The translations under genes and the position numbers were made by a program. This document shows, piece after piece, positions 1 to 11,284 of a DNA stretch of 64,000 nucleotides (the first letter of the stretch is position 1; each line of letters opens with the position of its first letter). Source of the DNA: Zopfochytrium polystomum (Eukaryota; Chytridiomycota; Chytridiomycetes; Chytridiales; Chytridiaceae); NCBI GenBank assembly GCA_025765615.1, contig JAIVFJ010000158.1, positions 1 through 64,000 of the forward strand. Reading direction: 5' to 3'. The notes below the pieces were generated by a model. It did no database searches. It was not told where the DNA came from and worked only from the letters and a program-made list of their open reading frames with translations.

Positions 1-134
1 CAGTCAACAGGTTGTCTGTCGTGCTCTCTGTCTCTGACTCTGTACGTTGGCTGTTGATGGAAACGGAATAAAATTGTCTGCAATCTCTCACTCAATCTCT
101 GTCTCTTTCAAGCTGGGAGGGTTGAAGGGGGAAG

Positions 135-176
135 CAGCCCCCACTGGGGGCTCAGGGGGCAGGAGCCCCCTGACTC
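135..176. repeat. GC-rich hairpin unit, copy 1
   Basis: GGGGGCTC at 146-153 is followed by its exact inverse GAGCCCCC at 163-170, so the unit can fold into an 8-bp stem. Almost the same 42-base unit occurs again at 568-612. Function unknown; it may be a small foldback repeat or mark a local duplication. Confidence 0.6.
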
Positions 177-458
177 GATGAAAAGTTTTCTTCTCCCTCT
201 CTCCTCTCTGCTTCTCTGACTCCCCCTTCGTCTTCTTTCAGCTCTTGGCTGTCTGATTCACTGTCTGCTCTATCTTTCTGTCTCTCTGTCTGTCTTTTGC
301 TCTGTTGGTCTTTCAGTCCTTTACTGTCTCACTGCCAGGGGGAGGTTGACACAGACACACCACACACACACTCTCTCTCTCTCTCTCTCTCTCCTTCTCT
401 CACTCTCTCTCTCTCTCTCTCTCTCCTCTCTCTCCCTCTCTCTCTCTCTCTCCCTCTT

Positions 459-540
<82 letters not shown>

Positions 541-567
541 TTCGAGCAGGGGGTTGAGGGGCGGCGG

Positions 568-612
568 CAGCCCCCCCCACTGGGGGCTCAGGGGGTGGGA
601 GCCCCCTGACTC
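568..612. repeat. GC-rich hairpin unit, copy 2
   Basis: Second copy of the unit at 135-176, with the same GGGGGCTC...GAGCCCCC stem and a slightly longer C run before it. The two copies bracket the (CT)n tract in direct orientation. Confidence 0.6.
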
Positions 613-1415
613 AAAACATATTTTCCTCTGTCTCTCTGTCTCTTCCTTATCTCTATCTGTTTCACTGCCTCTGTCTCTGTCCCTCCCTGCAGTCCTTGGT
701 TACTTCCTCGCTTGGGGTGTGGGCGACTCTGACCATCAGTTTGTCAGAGGTCCCAGGTTTGCCAGTGTGGCTGTGCTGAAAGGCTGCGATTTCTCTCTCT
801 TTCTGTCCTCCTTTGTCTGTCAGTGTGTCAGTGGCTTGGGGCTAACACCCCAAGCTTTGTTGGTCACTCTCCGCATGGCCTGCCACACTATGTTCATTGT
901 GGCATGCCACTCTCCTTTCAATCCAGGGACAGATAGCCTGTGTGTGGGACAACCAATATCCATTGAAGGCTTTGTCTTTAATCATTTTTTCTCTTTTTTT
1001 TTCCAAGCCCGTGCAGCAGGGAGGATTTAATTCTACACGTGAATCCCCGAGGGCCCCATTTTTGATTAGTGAATTAGGGGAACCAATCATTAATTCGCTT
1101 AGGGGTTTTGTCAGAAATGTTTAGAAAACAGGAAGGAAAAAAAAGCAGACAAAATAGAAAAAAAAGCAGACAAAATGGAAAAAAAGCAAAAAAAAAGAGT
1201 AGAAAAAATAGAAAAGAGGAGAAAAGGAAAAAAAGGAAAATTACAACAACCCCAACCGTTCGCCGTCCAACCACCGCAACCGACTCGTTGTCGTCGTCTG
1301 TAAGTCTGCTGTCGTCGTCTGCAGCTGCCACCACCACCACCACTGCCGTCAGGTCCCAACACAGCCTGCCATCCCTGAATCGCAGGCTGCTGCTGCTGCT
1401 GGCCTGTGCATGTGA

Positions 1416-1491
<76 letters not shown>

Positions 1492-1616
1492 TGTTTGCGC
1501 AGAAAAATTTTTTTTTTTTGTTCTGTTTTCCTCATTGGAATCATGGTGAAAGCCAAAAAAACAAAAAAAAAAAAAAAAAAAAAAAAGGAAAAGGAAAATC
1601 AGACCTGCTACACAGA

Positions 1617-3525
1617 ATGGGTTCAAAACGATCAAGAGCTGGCAGACCGAAACTGACTGAAGAACAAAAGGAAGCCAATCGTCGCGCTCGAGAGGCTGCT
1701 GTTCAAGTCCAAGCTGCCACTGATACTGTGCTGCGCCAAGCAGTCTCAAGGGCCTCTGCACAGAGAAGACTTCCAGTTGGAGCAGCAACTCAAGCTCCAA
1801 TTCATCCACCCATTCGTGTTCAAGCACTTGCTCATGGCGAAGCACAAGCTGCAGCAGAGAAAGTTTCGCAGCACAACCAAGCAGTTGCACAGCCTGAGAA
1901 TGAGAGTCATGAGGCAAATGAGCCAACACTACAGGTTTCGCTCTCTTTGACTAACTTTTCATATTTACTTCAGTCAAACTAATTATTGGCATTCTGTAGG
2001 ACCAAATTCCTCAAGGCAACTACTTGCAGCAGTTTGATGCAGCTGAAAATGGTCCTCTGATTGAGCAGCTTTTTGCAAAGACTGCTATGACTCAATTTCA
2101 CGAGAAAATGGCTCGATACAACTCACTTCACTGCACTGTTTGCAGAGAGCTTTGGCCAGCAAAAGACATGCCACTTCCAGTGGCCAACAACTATCAGAGT
2201 GCTCAGTGCAAAAAAGGTAAGTTAACCAGTGCTGACTGTTTTTGTTCTGAAGTCCATTCAGATCTGATGAAACACCAGAATGCTGGGGTTCCCCTTTTTG
2301 GAATTGAGAATGACATGATCCCAGAATTCTCCACCATTGATTTGGAAATAAGACAAGCTCTGAGATCCCTCACTATGGTTGAAGAAATGCTGCTTTCTCC
2401 TGTTCCTCCCATCATGACTGTCTATCAGCTGCGCAGCAATGGCCGAAATGTGCACCGAGGCTTTGTGGCAAACTTTCGCCAGCAGAATATTGAGTTTGTG
2501 AAGCAAGTCCCTCACCTCCCAGCAGCAGTTTCAGTTATTGTTGTTCGCAGAGCAAATCAAGATGAACACAGCCAACCTAGAGACTTGACTGTTTGTAGAG
2601 CAAGAGTGCAGATGATTGCAAGGTTTTTGGTGGAGAACCACCCTGACTTTATTGAGCATTGTGTTCAGTTTGACCAGGCTGCTTGTGATGGTCTTCCAGA
2701 GAATGGAGTTCCTCCAGGCTTGCCTGTTGCTTTGATAATGAAGATGAAGGTCAGGGATTGGTTGATGAGAATGCTGTTGTGGATCTGGATCTTGAAGAGC
2801 AGGACCTTAACCCCTATGGAACTATTGTGGATGAAGGAGGGGCAGAGGAGCTTCTTACAGAGCAGAACTCTGCAGTTGAGGAGCATAACCGCGCCCAGCT
2901 GCAGCAGCTTCGCTCTCCAATTGTTCGGGTAACTGCACTCAATAATCCTGAAGATGCAAGAAGTAAGGATTCCAAGGACTTTCAAAACTTGGAGAACTTC
3001 ATTTACATTGCCATTGGGGCAAGGGTTGCCCTAACATCAAATATGTGGAAGCGTGTTGGGCTTACAAATGGTGCACTTGGTACTGTCCAAGATATAGTTT
3101 TTGGATCTGACAACGCTGCAATGCCGCTGTTTGTGGTGGTTGAAATGGACCAATATGCTGCTCCTGGTCCCTCTTTTGACAACGGTGTTGAGGGACATGA
3201 GAAATATGTGGCTATCGCTCCGATATCAGTTGATGGCACTAATGGAGGAACATGTACACAGTTGTCCTTGAGGCTGGCCTATGCCATGACAATTCACAAG
3301 AGCCAAGGGCAAACACTTGCTTCTGCTTATGTTGACATTGGCTCCAAAGAACAAACAACTCGGCTCACGTTTGCGGCTCTGTCACGTGTGAAAAACGTGG
3401 CTGGCCTCATGGTGAAGGGTTTTCCGTATGACAGGGTGTCATCACTCTGGGAGAGTCCAGGGTTCCAAAAAAGGTTGGCAGAAGATCAAAGATTGGATAC
3501 TCTTTCTATCTTGCTGGATCAATAA
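1617..3525 (+). pseudogene. Deleted Helitron-type element: DUF6570-like N-part joined to the PIF1 helicase C-part
   Basis: Exon 1617-1934 starts with ATG and gives a basic, Ala/Arg/Gln-rich segment. A clean 65-nt intron (1935-1999) leads in frame to exon 2000-about 2735, which resembles the DUF6570 domain of Helitron-type proteins (CTVC and QCKKG cysteines, then MIPEFS, LTMVEEMLLSP, PAAVSVIVVRR, LPENGVPP). After a frame change near 2715-2740 an acidic linker continues into the last third of a PIF1/RRM3-type helicase: IAIGARVALTSNMW, GLTNGALGTV, MTIHKSQGQTL and FAALSRVKN. Walker A, Walker B and the Rep (HUH) domain are absent. The layout therefore looks like a non-autonomous derivative with a large internal deletion. 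It is less like the 58-64 kb Helitron than a second family would be expected to be if both were recent copies. Confidence 0.75.
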
Positions 3526-3571
3526 TTGCATCAGCAATGCAGAAGTTGCAAAATTAAGTTTAACCATGTTT

Positions 3572-3640
3572 AATCCAGCTCCCCTCTGGGGTGCTGGATT
3601 ACAAATATCCTCGCAGGCGAGGTGGTAAGGCGTAGCCTTC
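3572..3640. repeat. Cluster of three short palindromes after the PIF1 fragment
   Basis: Three hairpins follow each other: AATCCAGC...GCTGGATT with an inner CCCC/GGGG stem at 3572-3600, CCTCGC/GCGAGG at 3609-3622, and AAGGC/GCCTT just after. Helitron 3' ends usually carry a hairpin close to the terminus, so this may be the decayed 3' end of the preceding element, but I see no clear CTRR terminus. Confidence 0.4.
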
Positions 3641-3714
3641 CCATATCTTTTATTGGGTTTCCATCCAGCCTCCGACTGGCTCTGTGTGTCTGCCTCCGAG
3701 CTCTTTTATTATTA

Positions 3715-4049
3715 ATTTATTATTATTATTATTTATTGTTGGCGATGTTGCACACAGAAAGACTCAGTCTTGATTCTAATTGCTGATTCAAGGCTTCCTG
3801 GTTAGTGTGCTCCCTTCAATTGGGAAGGTACCAAGTCCGAGACCTGCTGACTGACAGACTGAGCAGAAATGCAAAGTTCTACTATGCTTGGCCAATGGCC
3901 CCTCACTTTTGGAAATGACTTAGGACCAAAACACTTCTGTGGGAGAGGTGCTAAGCCCAGATGGACAGAGTTAACAAGATGATGGAAGAGCTAACAAGCT
4001 TGCTACCATGATGTAATGCCTCTACCCTGTACACTCCATTAAAAAAAAA
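3715..4049 (+). mobile_element. tRNA-derived SINE, copy 1
   Basis: Homologous over about 300 bp to the reverse complement of 50402-50705. Shared blocks include ctcccttcaattgggaaggt (3810-3829), cacttctgtgggaga (3932-3946) and gctaccatgatgtaatgcct (4002-4021). The head looks tRNA-like: a box-A-like TGGTTAG near 3799 and a box-B-like segment near 3834-3844 (better preserved in copy 2). An (ATT)n tract precedes it and an A run (4041-4049) ends it, as expected for a retroposed Pol III element. No coding capacity. Confidence 0.7.
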
Positions 4050-4761
4050 GTTACTTGCTGTCTCCTTGTTGTACTCCAATTCAGTATCACAACATCCTTT
4101 TCACCAGTCTTTCAGTACTACAAGTCTTTCCTCAAATAATTGAAGTTTTAGATAGCTATGTACTTAAAGCATGCCAAGTTTCATTGCAAGGGCCGACCAT
4201 CCTCCAAGCAGATCACCAGCAAAACCTTCTTCATTTACACTCAACAGCAGAGGAAGAACATTTCGGAATTCCAGAAGGCCAGGATCTGTGCTGAGCAAGA
4301 TGGGGTTTTGCAATTTTAAAGGTAGAGCCTAATCAGACCCCGGAGGTTGCCCCAAAACTTCGGTTTTGAAAACTGATTGAACCACTTCCAGTTTTGAAAA
4401 AGGGATAAAATAAAGATTGAACCTTGCAGGCCAAACAAAAGGCTTCCTCTGGGGCCTCGAGCCTAATCCTAGATCCCCCCTCCCTTGCATTTTGGTGGTT
4501 CAGGGATGGTCTGTACTCTGCTTGGGCCGGGTGGACTTCGATTAGGCGATCCTAATTTTCAATTGTTTTTCCTATTTTATTTCGGCTTTCTCCACCGCCC
4601 ACGAAAACTGTTCGCTTTCCTTTGCTCTTTTGTGAATAATTTAAGGAGTTTTTTTCTTCCAAAAAATCCTCCGAGTGAAGAAACTTTTCTTTCAAAATCA
4701 AAAAAAAAACTATAAATAGAAAGACTAGATTTGAAGCAAAACAAAGAAGAAAAGAAAAAAA
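4050..4761 (+). promoter_or_regulatory. Upstream region of the DUF262 gene with a TATA-like box
   Basis: No gene is seen between the SINE and 4762. The last 60 bases are A-rich and contain TATAAATA at 4711-4718, 44 bases before the ATG, in a plausible position for a core promoter with a short leader. The rest (4050-4700) holds no recognisable element. Confidence 0.4.
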
Positions 4762-6734
4762 ATGAAAAAAGGCATTCTCAAAGGCATCATGAGGAGGAGT
4801 GGGCAGGGCAGCGGCGGCGGCGGCGGCGGCGGGGGAGGTGAGGGCGCAGGCGAGGGCGTGCTGGGGTCAAGATTGGCGAAACCAGCAGCGGTGGGCCAAG
4901 GTGGCGATGGTGGCCGTGATGGTGGTGGTGGCGGCGGGGGTGCCCACTCTCCTGCACATCTTGTTTCCAATAAAGCTCGTGTTGCCCGTCGTGTTCCAGC
5001 AGGCGGTGTGAGCGGACGTAGCCACCCACACGACTACGCCGATGACGAAGACGACGACGAGGCTCTTCGCGAAGCTCGACAGAACTCTCGCATCAATGCG
5101 GCCGTTGACCTGAGCTCCATGCTGGCAGACGAACGGCAACCTCACCGTAGTGCGGCAAGCTCCATCGTAACCCGCTCAACACCACGCGCAGGACTTGCAC
5201 CCGCCGGCCGCTCGTCTCAAAAGGGTCTCACTCTGCTAAGCGACACTGGCTGCCCAGGAATTACTGGTCCTGGCACCAATTCTCAAATGCATCTTCGCGG
5301 GCTTGGGCGCTTCCTAACAGAATGCCCTCGATTTGAAGTGCCCGTCTTTCAGCGCCGCTATACGTGGGGAATCAGCTTGCTCAACGAGTGGTGGCGAGAC
5401 GCAACAGCCTACACAGAAGCTGCTACCGAGTCGGACGGCGACGACACCTGGGGGATGAGCTCGAAAATGAAGGAGTTGATGAAAAGTAGGGGCCACAAAA
5501 TTGGACAGTGCGTTGTCCGCAGGAAAGTGCTCGATACAACAGAGAACCATACATACGACCAGATAATGGAGTCAGTTAGCCCGACATCGATGGAAGGCTT
5601 TTCCATGGTTCTCGTAGATGGTAGAGTTCTCAAACATTCGTCGCATGAAACTAAATAAGCAATCAAGGTCAGCAACGTTTGACGACATCTATGATCTTGT
5701 GCGCGTCACTAAGGGATGCTTTTCTTCGGAAGCTTTCCAACGTCAGCGCTGATAACAGCCTGTCTGTGGCCGAAATTATTTCGAATATTCATACATTACA
5801 AGGTATACTCTTTCATCCAACGGAAACGCCAAATGCGTTGATGGCATCGCCGGCACACCCTTCCCTGGCAAAGTCTTTGGAGAATCTCGCATCTTTCGAG
5901 GTTCATCCTTGGTCCCGCCTGCACCCAAGCTATCCTGACCGTGACGACTACTTTCGAGGCGTTCTTCCAGTGTTCCCGGTCTTCCGCTCCAGTAGTTCAA
6001 GCGCTATAATTATCGCACGGCGCCACTTCGATGGACTCTGCTTGGGCTTGCCAGCTTCCGCTTTGGCTGCCGTGACACAACGCATCTTAAATGCTTTCTA
6101 CATATCAGTTACAGACGTTTTGACACGGACGCTTCCGTACGGCCAAGTATTCCAGTATTTACAGGAAAAGGCCGTTCTGGCTGCTGCTAGCCCAAGCCTA
6201 TTAACTAAGACGGCGCCGAACGACGGCGCCATGTTTGGAGCTATTGATTTAGTCCGAAACCTCGTGATGAGCGTCGCGTGGGAGGAGTTTGTGGAGGGAG
6301 CTGCGAAGGGGGCGCCCTCTCCCGAGAGTGTCTACAGGGGATGGTGGGTACGAGTTGAGCGCTTGTTTGCGGCTGGCGCAAGCGGAAGCAGGAGCGGAAG
6401 CAGGAGCGAAGTTGGAAATGACGGATATATGCCGCCGGAGTCCGCTCGCGAAGCCCACCGCCGCTTTCACGAGGCTCTGCGACGATATCTTGCAGCCTCG
6501 ACCCCGACCAAGCGGAGTCACAACACTGCCGAAGTTCGGGGCAGAAAGCACGCCGCCATGTTGGAAATTCTGGACAAGCATAGTGGTGCAACCACCGACG
6601 AGAGGATGTCGGAGCAGCTCGAGGGGATGCGGCTTTACCTGCAGTTCGTTCCTATTTTCGAATCGAAGGTTTCAAATGGCGGATTGCCAGTCGTAGCATT
6701 TCTCGATGAAATGTTGCTGTTTTTTGAATACTAA
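4762..6734 (+). CDS. DUF262 (GmrSD N-type) domain protein
   Basis: Two exons, 4762-5620 and 5668-6734, give 641 residues. The 47-nt intron (gtagag...caag) restores the key motif: exon 1 ends at VLVDG and exon 2 starts QQRLTT, giving the VDGQQR signature of DUF262. The upstream half of the domain is visible near residue 185 (FEVPVFQRRYTW, then EWWRD). The N-terminus is a Gly-rich, low-complexity stretch (residues 1-60) followed by an acidic patch. In bacteria DUF262 is the nucleotide-dependent GmrS-like half of modification-dependent restriction enzymes; here the C-terminal half shows no obvious HNH/DUF1524 nuclease motif, so nuclease activity should not be assumed. The role in a eukaryote is unknown. 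A TATA-like box lies at 4711. Confidence 0.85.
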
Positions 6735-6840
6735 GTACTCAACCGCACCCACCAACCTCATGTTTTGGTTTGTTTTTGTTTTTGTTTTTTTGTTGTATTT
6801 TCTCTCTCTGTCTCTCTGTCTCTCTCTCTGCCTCTCTGTC

Positions 6841-6888
<48 letters not shown>

Positions 6889-6990
6889 GATCTCCTCTTC
6901 CGTTTCGTCTTCGACTGCCTTGTTCGTGAAAGAGAGGGAAGGAGGGGGGAAAAAAAGACTGTTTTGAAGCAAGAAGCGAACCCAACAGAC
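6735..6990. repeat. (CT)n tract between the DUF262 and SR-factor genes
   Basis: T-rich DNA leads into a (CT)n microsatellite at about 6800-6888, then a short GA/CT-mixed leader up to the ATG at 6991. Similar pyrimidine tracts precede other genes in this window (for example before 34601 and 39695), so they may belong to promoters or 5' leaders. Confidence 0.6.
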
Positions 6991-8676
6991 ATGTCGAGGC
7001 TCTACGTTGGTGCGTTCGTGAGCGGGGATAGAGTCTGCTTGGTGCCCGTTGTTTGGCCGTGATGCAACGCAGCCACGCCCCCTTGGAAACGCCCTCAGCA
7101 GTACTCCCACCCGTCTCCGTCTGAGCTGCAGTCACCGTCCCTTCTCTGATTCATTGACCACTCTTCCAAAATCCTGGCATAGGTAAGATTCCAAGGTCCG
7201 CAACTGAGCGCGATGTTCGCCGCCACTTCGAAGAATTTGGCCGAATTCGTGATTTGCGCCTTCTTGTTGGATTTGCTTTCGTCGAGTACGAGGACTATCG
7301 AGATGCCCGCGATGCGATCGACCGATTAGACGGCTCTCGACTTCTTGGAGAGCGGTATGTTTGTCGGGCAAAGGAACGCCATCTTATTTCCCTTTTACAG
7401 CATAACAGTTGAGCAGGCGCGCACTCAAGGGCGTGCTGGCGGCCGTGAGAGGCGGTCGGACAAAGATCGACTGCCCTCCAAGTACAGGTCATCTGGCCAC
7501 AACATTGCGTAACTTTCACTAACAAGCTGTCATTGTGGCAGACTAATGGTGGAGAACCTGCCGTCACGCACTTCATGGCAGGTACAGTAACACAGCTTCT
7601 CACATTAGTTGGCCCGTCCTACTTCTCAGTTTGCACCAGCGAAGTTGTCTTCCTGGTCTGAACGGTACAGCCATTTGTGGCCTTGATACCTACCTGCGTT
7701 ATTTGGATGGATATGGATTTCATGCTGCGCTACAAAGCGGTCTCCCCTGGCGAAACCCTCTCTACTCGTTCTTGGGACAAAGGCGGCTTTCTTCGCACCT
7801 TTCTGTGTATCTTTCGTGCGACTGGCTTCAGACGAATCTCCCTTCACCACCGAAAGAACCCATGACTACCGGCCGGGGGGTTTTTGGGCGCGCTAGGTCA
7901 CGAAGGAGCGTTTCACGCGGTTTTTTTGTTCATTGGGGTCGGCGTCGGCGAGGCACAACTTTGGGCGACCTTAGGAAATGCGGCGTCCTTGATGATTCCG
8001 CGCATGGACTCGACGGCAGTCGACGGCAGGCGGTCGAAGACTGGCAGGCTTTCTTTTGTCCTCACTCTACTTTTCCTTTGTGCGTCATCACACATGGTCC
8101 ACTAGAACCTGAAAGACTTGATGCGCAAGGCTGGAGAAGTCGTTTATACAGACGTCGATAGGGACGGTGTCGGGTATGCCGTCCATCCGTGACGCATTGA
8201 CTCAACCTAACACCTTCACACAGATTTGTTGAGTTTACTTCGAGCACCGGTTTAGACGAAGCGCTGAAAATGTTTGACGATTACGAGTACGAAGGCAAGC
8301 GTTTAATTGTCAAAGAAGTATGTCAGTTTTTTTTTGGTGAGTCCTCTAATTTCAATGCCAGGACAAGGAGCGCGATCGGGAAGAGCGAGAGAGGAAAGAC
8401 CGTGAGCGGCGCGACCGGGATCGCGAAGAGCGACGTGGAGATAGAGAGGACCGAAGGGATAGTCGCCGAGGGAGTGACGATAGGGAAGACCGTGACGACA
8501 GAAAAAGCGGCCGTGACGATCGTGATGGTCGTAGCAGTCGCGACGATCGCGACGGAAGAAACGGTCGCGACGACCGCGAAAGACGGAGCAGCCGAGATCG
8601 TGATGGTCGTGGTAGCCGCGACGACCGAGAAGATAGGCGCTCCAGGTCACCACGGTCACCGAGGTCACCTAACTGA
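6991..8676 (+). CDS. SR-type splicing factor with two RRMs and an RD/RS tail
   Basis: Seven exons: 6991-7009, 7183-7354, 7401-7508, 7542-7581, 8106-8173, 8224-8317, 8362-8676 (816 nt, 271 residues). RRM1 begins at residue 3 (RLYVG is RNP2; VGFAFVEYED is RNP1). RRM2 has the pseudo-RRM signature of SRSF1-like proteins (ENLPSRTSWQ, then LMRKAGEV and DRDGVGFVEF). The last exon encodes about 100 residues of alternating Arg/Asp/Glu with Ser, ending RSRSPRSPRSPN, which is a substrate type for SR protein kinases. Expected role: nuclear pre-mRNA splicing, possibly mRNA export. Introns are 33-50 nt except the first (173) and the fourth, 524 nt (7582-8105), which splits RRM2. The 3' end lies 152 bp from the convergent kinase gene. 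Confidence 0.93.
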
Positions 8677-8828
8677 ATTTGTCGAGACGCTCTGTGTTTG
8701 CATTAATTAGGCTCAGTTGTGTTTGGTCCCTTCGAAACTCCGGTCTTTTTCTTGGTCTTTGTTTGGGTTTCCAAAAGAAGTAATTCATTCCGATAAGCCG
8801 CAGTTCACACAAGTGCAGTGTGCGGTGT

Positions 8829-11284
8829 TTATTGTCTCCGCAAGCTTAAAAATGGGTCATCGACTTCGGAACCGGTAGCCTGCATTCCACCCGCCGACAG
8901 CGGTGGGTCGGTCGGAGGACCAGGAGGGGGAGGGTTCCCAAATAAAAAACCGTTGCTCTCTGCTTTAACGCTTGAAATATCTCCTGTCAAACCGGCGGAG
9001 TGATCCTTCCCTAACCGGGTCCCCGACGTCGTGCGGCTTGGCGGTGGTTCGGGAGGATTACGCAGAGGTTTAGGAGGTGGACCCAACTGGCTTATGCTTG
9101 ATGATCGCGGGGAAATCACCGGCGTTGGTGGCAACGGACGTGAGCTGGCTGGTGCAGCGCCATTCGCTGCCGCCACCCCGACACGCTTCGACGGTGGAGG
9201 GGGTGGAGGGGGACGTTTTGAAAGTGGTGAAGAGGGAGGCTTTCCTTCACTTGAGGCTCGTACGGGTTCTACCACGGGCCAAGCTAATGCATTTGCATCG
9301 GTGCTTTCTGAAGATGTTGGAGCGTCGGATGGCCACTGAAGGTCGCCCCATATACTGTCCCCTACCAGCTGAAAGATTGATTTGAGAAAGGAACATTTAA
9401 GGCTGTAGGGCGGGATATTACCTCGGTCTTGGACGGAGGAGCTCCTTTCACTTGCCCAATGCTTAACTCGCTCAAGTTGAGCAGATCCTCCACATCCAAA
9501 GACCGTTGGGGAGAAGGGTCTTTCGGAGGCGGGAGTCTGTTTAGCGAGGGTGTGGAGGGTTGAGGCTTCAGCGACTGAGATAGCGAAAGGGACGACGCTG
9601 AAGGTGGTGGGAGGAGACCTGGTGCCGTATTTGAAGGCGAGGCAGGGGTGATGGCTGTTTTCTGAGGGCGCCCTCGCCGCATTGGAGTTATTGGTGGGGG
9701 CGGTGGGGGCGGCCGCGCCGATGTGGTGGGGACAACCGCAGGATTCCTTGCCGTTATCACTGCAGAAGGGTGCGACAACTGGGATGTTGGCTGGTTAAAC
9801 GAACGTTCTCTCTCCGGCATCTGCAGGCGGTCAGTCTTATGGCAAGCTTCTCTCGGTTCGTACCACTTACCTCCTGTAAATGGCATGGTACACCTCGAAG
9901 GCTACAAACCATCGAAAACACTTGATGGATACTTGCTCGCTCCCCTACTTCACTCTTCAGCATCGACTCTGTCACCCATTAGAATGGATGGTGATAAGCT
10001 TAAAGGATGACGAAGATTTACACCTACGAATCAGGTACGTGAACGCGTGCGAATAAATGGGAAACGGTGGAACGGTATATCGGACATTCAAAATAGCCAT
10101 TTTCCCGTTGTCTTCAAATGGAGTGGTCTTCGAACGGTCATGCAGAATAGTGATGAGATTCACTGCATTGGACGATTGATCATTCTACATACTAAATAGC
10201 AAAGTTTAAAGAGCAAGATTCCAAGGGCCTGTCCATTGAACCGTCAATTAATATGTGAGACTGCAAGAGCAGGCCACCTACCCATATGTCGACCTTTTCC
10301 GAAATTCCCTTGCGCTGGTACAAATCGCAGAGCTCAGGGGCCCGGTATTGGAGCGTGGTGAATCTATCAATATCTGCCTCCAGTTTTCTAATTTCCGGCA
10401 TTGAAAGGGACGATCCGGCGGGGATGATCTTTCGCGTTGAAGACCCGAAGTCACAGAGCTTGTAGGTTCCGTCGGAGGCAATTAGAACGTTTTCCACCTT
10501 AATGTCGCGGTGGAGGATGGGACCACGAGGATGATAGTGCAAATGGGCGACAGCTTCGCAAACATCAGAGAATATTGAGAGAATCTCTGCCTCGGTTAGG
10601 CGAGTGTGAAGACGACTGTTCAATAGATCGACAAGATGGCCGCCTGCACAGTTGAGACGATTCAGCGCCATTCTTGATTGTTTACCAGATTACCCGAGCA
10701 GTTCTCCATCAATATAAATATCTCGTAACCGCCATGCCGCATTGGTGCGATTGATGAGTCGTAGTACTGAACGATGTTTTTGTGACCGGAAACGGTTCTC
10801 TGGTCTCCATGTGTTGGTTGCTCTTATTTCGAATTGTTCAGTATGTTGCTCACCATGACATCTATCTCGTTCTTCAAATCTTCCAAGGAATCTTCATCTG
10901 GGCACGCGGTTCGCTTGAGAACCAACTCTTCATATGACTCCGTTCGAACGACGTAAACGTGAGCGAAGCCACCTGACACACCCTGTGAATGCCATCAACC
11001 AAAATCGTGGTTCATCCACACCTTCCGCGAGAAATCTCTCCACAATGACCTGGGTGTGGTTTACTTCCAGTACCGTGCCCGGCGAGTACGTGCCTGCATG
11101 GAAGCAAACGTCAGCTTTGTCTATACCCTTCAGGTATGGAATCGGGAGCACAAACACTACGCTGGGAAGCAGTTGTGGGTCGAAGGGTGCTGCTCGCCGT
11201 GATCTCACCAGGCGGTCCGGCTACAACTTCAAGATGCTCTTGGGATCTGGCGCCACCAAAAGGTGAAGACGCCCGAAGCGACAT
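8829..11284 (-). CDS. NAK-family Ser/Thr kinase (AAK1/BIKE/GAK, Ark1/Prk1 type)
   Basis: Ten exons on the minus strand: 11209-11284, 11022-11093, 10854-10972, 10694-10799, 10282-10643, 10193-10228, 10028-10127, 9871-9968, 9422-9820, 8829-9368 (635 residues). The kinase domain fills residues about 30-320: glycine loop LAEGGFAHVY, catalytic Lys in LVLKRT, HRDIKVENVLI, DFGSS, the NAK hallmark QYRAPELCDLY, and VDIWALG. The C-terminal 310 residues are Pro/Ser-rich with PPPPPPP, a clathrin-box-like DLLNLSE and a near-terminal DPF motif, the kind of peptide bound by AP-2 ears. Expected role: phosphorylating endocytic adaptors and regulating actin patches at the plasma membrane. The start ATG at 11284 is chosen because splicing of 11094-11208 joins MSLRASPFGG to GTYSPGTVLEV in frame. 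Confidence 0.92.

Larger units (their letters stand above)
1..1616. repeat. Microsatellite-rich intergenic DNA
   Basis: No gene is supported here. The stretch holds a long (CT)n tract at about 363-541, a (TG)n tract at about 1418-1490, A-rich DNA at 1130-1240 and a poly-A run near 1561-1586. The long open frames on both strands (Ser/Leu, Arg/Glu, Cys/Val or His/Thr runs) are artefacts of these repeats. Two copies of a GC-rich hairpin unit flank the CT tract, at 135-176 and 568-612. Confidence 0.85.

Noticed and set aside
297..609. Long Ser/Leu- and Arg/Glu-rich open frames on both strands
   Set aside because: They are produced by the (CT)n microsatellite, which has no stop codons in several frames. 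The same applies to frames at 6672-7135, 34213-34784 and 39302-39988.
1074..1929. 272-codon minus frame with a His-Thr run
   Set aside because: It reads the (TG)n tract and the antisense of the DUF6570-type element; no domain, and it conflicts with better evidence on the plus strand.
8270..8710. 146-codon plus frame over the SR-factor tail
   Set aside because: Shadow of the RD/RS-rich exon (8362-8676). The correct frame is fixed by splice phase and by the Arg/Asp/Ser pattern.
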